From an uncultured Lysobacteraceae bacterium (GTDB taxonomy: Bacteria; Pseudomonadota; Gammaproteobacteria; Xanthomonadales; Xanthomonadaceae): a stretch of 7,976 nucleotides of DNA. The stretch spans positions 1 through 7,976 of the forward strand of contig CAMLSB010000076.1 of NCBI GenBank assembly GCA_946482565.1. The letters are read 5' to 3'. The notes below the pieces were generated by a model that was not told the DNA's origin, searched no databases, and saw nothing but the letters and a program-made list of their open reading frames with translations. The position numbers were made by a program, and so were the translations under genes. This document shows positions 6,318 to 7,976 of the stretch, piece after piece. Positions within the stretch are counted from its first letter, which is position 1. Each line of letters begins with the position of its first letter.

Positions 6318-7076
6318 ATGGCCTCCGCCCCGCCGCTACCGATTGCCGCCCGAATTCCAGCACCCGCCCCGAGGTTGGCGCGCATCGGACGGGCGATCCT
6401 GCCACTGTTCGCGAGCCTGCTGCCGGCGAGCCTGCTGCCGGCGAGCGTGATCCTGCTGTTCCTGCTCGCGCCTCGAGCCGCATCGGCGCAGGCCGCGCGC
6501 TACGCGCTGGATCCGGTGCATACGCGCGTGGTGTTCGAACTCTCGCACGCGGGTTATTCGCAGGCGATCGGCACGGTCTCCGGCAGCACCGGCACGCTGG
6601 TCTTCGATCCGGAAGACTGGAGCAGCGCGCAGGTGTCCGTGAGCGTCCCCATCGCGAAGCTCGACCTCGGCGACGCCGGCTGGAGCCGTGCCGCGCTTGG
6701 CCGCGGCCTGCTCGACGGCGCCCGTTATCCGGTGGCGACCTTCGTGTCCACGCGCGTCGAGCCGCTGGATGCGACGCATGCGCGCGTCATCGGCATGCTG
6801 ACCCTGCGCGGCGTCGCGCGCGAAGTCGCGCTGGACGTGAAGTTCAACCAGCTCAAACGCTACCCGTTGCCGCCGTTCAGGCGAACTGCGGGATTCTCGG
6901 CCACGGCCACGCTGAGCCGCGCGGCGTTCGGCGCCGACGCCTGGTCGAGCCTGATCGGCGACACCGTCGCGCTGCGCATCGAGGCCGAGGCGCGCCGCAC
7001 GGACGACGTGCCCGATGTACCCGATGTGCCGGGCGCCGCCCGACCCGATCTCCCGCCGCAGGATCCGGAGCGATGA
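6318..7076 (+). CDS. YceI-family exported lipocalin-like protein
   Basis: A 252-residue member of the YceI family, periplasmic beta-barrel proteins some of which bind isoprenoid quinone-like lipids. The mature domain starts with YALDPVHTRVVFELSHAGYSQ (from residue 62) and continues through FDPEDW (96-101), VSVSVPIAKLDLG, LLDGARYPVATFVST, GMLTLRGVAREVALDV (159-174) and GFSATATLSRAAFGADAW (192-209), the usual order of YceI motifs. The N-terminus is unusually long: a proline-rich stretch, then a hydrophobic segment (residues 25-51) carrying the duplicated ASLLP, with likely signal-peptidase cleavage after ASA (55-57). The C-terminus adds a proline-rich tail with three DVP repeats. I keep the ATG at 6318 because of the -10 box 6 nt upstream; in-frame GTG and TTG alternatives lack ribosome binding sites. 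The stop overlaps the cytochrome gene as ATGA. The ligand is unknown. Confidence 0.9.
   Translation: MASAPPLPIAARIPAPAPRLARIGRAILPLFASLLPASLLPASVILLFLLAPRAASAQAARYALDPVHTRVVFELSHAGYSQAIGTVSGSTGTLVFDPEDWSSAQVSVSVPIAKLDLGDAGWSRAALGRGLLDGARYPVATFVSTRVEPLDATHARVIGMLTLRGVAREVALDVKFNQLKRYPLPPFRRTAGFSATATLSRAAFGADAWSSLIGDTVALRIEAEARRTDDVPDVPDVPGAARPDLPPQDPER
6411..6446 (+). repeat. 15-bp perfect tandem repeat inside a signal-peptide coding region
   Basis: The unit GCGAGCCTGCTGCCG occurs twice without mismatch (6411-6425, 6426-6440), followed by a partial third copy, GCGAGC (6441-6446). It is in frame and encodes ASLLP-ASLLP-AS in the hydrophobic core of the first YceI protein's signal peptide. Confidence 0.9.
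7005..7031 (+). repeat. Three 9-bp repeats encoding DVP-DVP-DVP
   Basis: Three consecutive imperfect 9-bp units encode Asp-Val-Pro at residues 230-238 of the first YceI protein, at the start of its proline-rich C-terminal tail. The copies differ at synonymous positions (GAC/GAT, GTG/GTA, CCC/CCG), so the duplication is not very recent or the codons have drifted. This tail lies beyond the conserved barrel. Confidence 0.7.
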
Positions 7077-7636
7077 CCTGGAAGAACACCGCCGAGCGCT
7101 GGGGACCCGTCAGCCAGTCGCTGCACTGGCTGGTCGTGCTGCTGGTGCTGGTGCTCGCGATCGTCGGCCTGAGCCTGGACTCGCTGCCGAAGACCCCGAA
7201 GTATTTCTGGGTGTTCACGATGCACAAGTCCATCGGGATCACCGTGCTCGCACTGGTGTTGTTGCGCATCGGCTGGCGCCTCTACGCCGGCGCGCCGGCG
7301 CCGGTCGCGGGCACGCCGTCGTGGCAGGCGCGCATCGCAGCGACCACCCATGTGCTGCTGTACGGGTTGCTGCTGGCGATGCCGCTGTCCGGCTGGCTGT
7401 ACGACTCGGCCAGCGGCCTGCGTCCGTTCCGCTGGTTCGGACTGGTGCCGATGCCGAAGCTCGCGGCGCCCGCCAAGGGACTCGCCGACACCGCACGCGA
7501 CGCGCACGAATGGCTGTTCTGGGTGCTCGTCGCGCTGGTCGCGCTGCATGCCGCGGCCGCGCTGCACCACCACCTGTTCCGCAACGACCCCACCCTGTCC
7601 CGCATGCTTCCCGCCAAGCGCAGGAGATTTCCATGA
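7073..7636 (+). CDS. Cytochrome b561 (CybB/YceJ type)
   Basis: A 187-residue inner-membrane di-heme cytochrome b561 with four membrane helices, at about residues 16-35, 52-70, 92-110 and 145-165. The four expected heme-ligand histidines are visible: H18 (SLHWL), H51 (MHKSIG), H145 (AHEWLFW) and H159 (ALHAAAAL). Their spacing (33 and 14) is nearly that of E. coli CybB (H13/H45 and H137/H151). Proteins of this family take electrons from quinol; some oxidise superoxide. It overlaps the upstream YceI gene by 4 bp (ATGA) and the downstream YceI gene in the same way, so all three are probably made together. An AGGA lies 9 nt before the ATG. The basic C-terminus AKRRRFP probably faces the cytosol. 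The neighbourhood resembles enterobacterial yceJ-yceI, where a b561 gene also precedes yceI. Family identity is firm; the electron acceptor is unknown. Confidence 0.93.
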   Translation: MTWKNTAERWGPVSQSLHWLVVLLVLVLAIVGLSLDSLPKTPKYFWVFTMHKSIGITVLALVLLRIGWRLYAGAPAPVAGTPSWQARIAATTHVLLYGLLLAMPLSGWLYDSASGLRPFRWFGLVPMPKLAAPAKGLADTARDAHEWLFWVLVALVALHAAAALHHHLFRNDPTLSRMLPAKRRRFP

Positions 7637-7976
7637 GTTTCGATACTGCTGCCCGCGCCTGCCGCGGCCGCCTGCCCGCGCTGGTCCTTGCGCTCGCCGC
7701 GACAATCGCAGCGCTCCCGGCCATGGCCGCCGACTACGTCCAGGCCGCGGGCTCCACGCTCGTGTTCGCGACGAAGTACGACGGCGAAGTCTTCACCGGC
7801 AGCTTCCCCGCGTTCACCACCAAGCTGCGGTTCGACCCCGCGCACCTGGAGAACTCGCGACTCGAGGTTGCGATCCCGCTCGCCGGCGCGAAGACCGGCA
7901 ACGACGACCGCGACGGCACGTTGCGCGGCACCGACTTCTTCGATGTCTCGAAGTTCGCGCAGGCCCGCTACACCGC
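7633..7976 (+). CDS. Second YceI-family exported protein (5' part; continues past window)
   Basis: The first 114 codons are visible. The ATG overlaps the cytochrome stop by 4 bp and has AGGAG (7622-7626) 6 nt upstream. A Sec signal peptide (basic RGR at 11-13, then LPALVLALAATIAALPAMA) probably ends after AMA at residues 30-32. The mature part, starting ADYVQAAGSTLVFATKYDGE, has the YceI features FxGxFPAFTTKLRFDP, a LEVAIPL strand and a TGNDDRDGTLRGTDFFDVSKFAQARY segment typical of the family before the window cuts it off. It differs clearly from the first YceI gene (short ordinary signal peptide, different barrel sequence), so the pair is not a recent duplication. The family call is good, although the second half is not seen. 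Confidence 0.88.
   Translation, partial: MSFDTAARACRGRLPALVLALAATIAALPAMAADYVQAAGSTLVFATKYDGEVFTGSFPAFTTKLRFDPAHLENSRLEVAIPLAGAKTGNDDRDGTLRGTDFFDVSKFAQARYT

Noticed and set aside
5437..6483. A 348-codon minus-strand open frame over the histidine kinase
   Set aside because: It is in a different frame from the kinase motifs and has biased Arg/Gly/Ala composition; the kinase frame carries every conserved box.
5801..7072. Long open frame leading into the cytochrome b561 gene
   Set aside because: It lies antisense to the kinase and out of frame with the YceI gene, with no motifs; b561 similarity starts at the ATG at 7073.
1..7976. Search for tRNA, rRNA, riboswitch, CRISPR array, insertion sequence, phage or toxin-antitoxin genes
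   Set aside because: No conserved RNA motifs, spaced repeats, transposase motifs or small paired toxin-like genes were recognised on either strand; intergenic space is under 600 bp in total and each gap is accounted for above.

Overview
The window is GC-rich DNA (around 70% by eye) with strong third-position G/C bias and long antisense open frames. Protein sequences and gene order (aroK-aroB-WGR-hemE, with a GTAG-type palindromic repeat and -10 boxes placed directly before ATG codons) point to a gammaproteobacterium of the Xanthomonadaceae/Lysobacteraceae, something like Lysobacter or Luteimonas. That placement is inference from recognisable families, not a database match.

Layout from left to right. 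Positions 1-1168 (minus) hold the N-terminal 389 codons of glutamine-dependent NAD+ synthetase (nadE); the 3' end lies outside the window. A 106-bp divergent promoter region separates it from a plus-strand block: shikimate kinase (aroK), overlapping 3-dehydroquinate synthase (aroB), a 58-bp inverted pair of GTAG repeats, a small WGR-domain protein, and overlapping uroporphyrinogen decarboxylase (hemE). After an 89-bp gap with two inverted repeats comes a proline iminopeptidase-like alpha/beta hydrolase with an export signal (4419-5486). It converges, with 9 bp between stop codons, on a minus-strand sensorless histidine kinase (5496-6197). Divergent from the kinase is a plus-strand cassette of three genes joined by ATGA overlaps: YceI-family protein, cytochrome b561, and a second YceI-family protein that runs off the window end.

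Functionally most of this is core metabolism: NAD synthesis, two shikimate-pathway steps and a heme-pathway step. The right-hand cassette joins a membrane di-heme cytochrome b561 to two exported lipocalin-like YceI proteins. This resembles the enterobacterial yceJ-yceI pair with an additional YceI gene, and suggests a quinone- or isoprenoid-linked envelope role.

I saw no tRNA, rRNA, CRISPR array, insertion sequence, phage gene or toxin-antitoxin module, and no clearly undescribed system. The points most worth a second look are the GTAG repeat that supplies both the aroB stop codon and part of the next gene's -10 box, the recurring leaderless-type starts, the sensorless orphan kinase, the YceI-b561-YceI cassette, and an in-frame 15-bp tandem duplication in a signal peptide.
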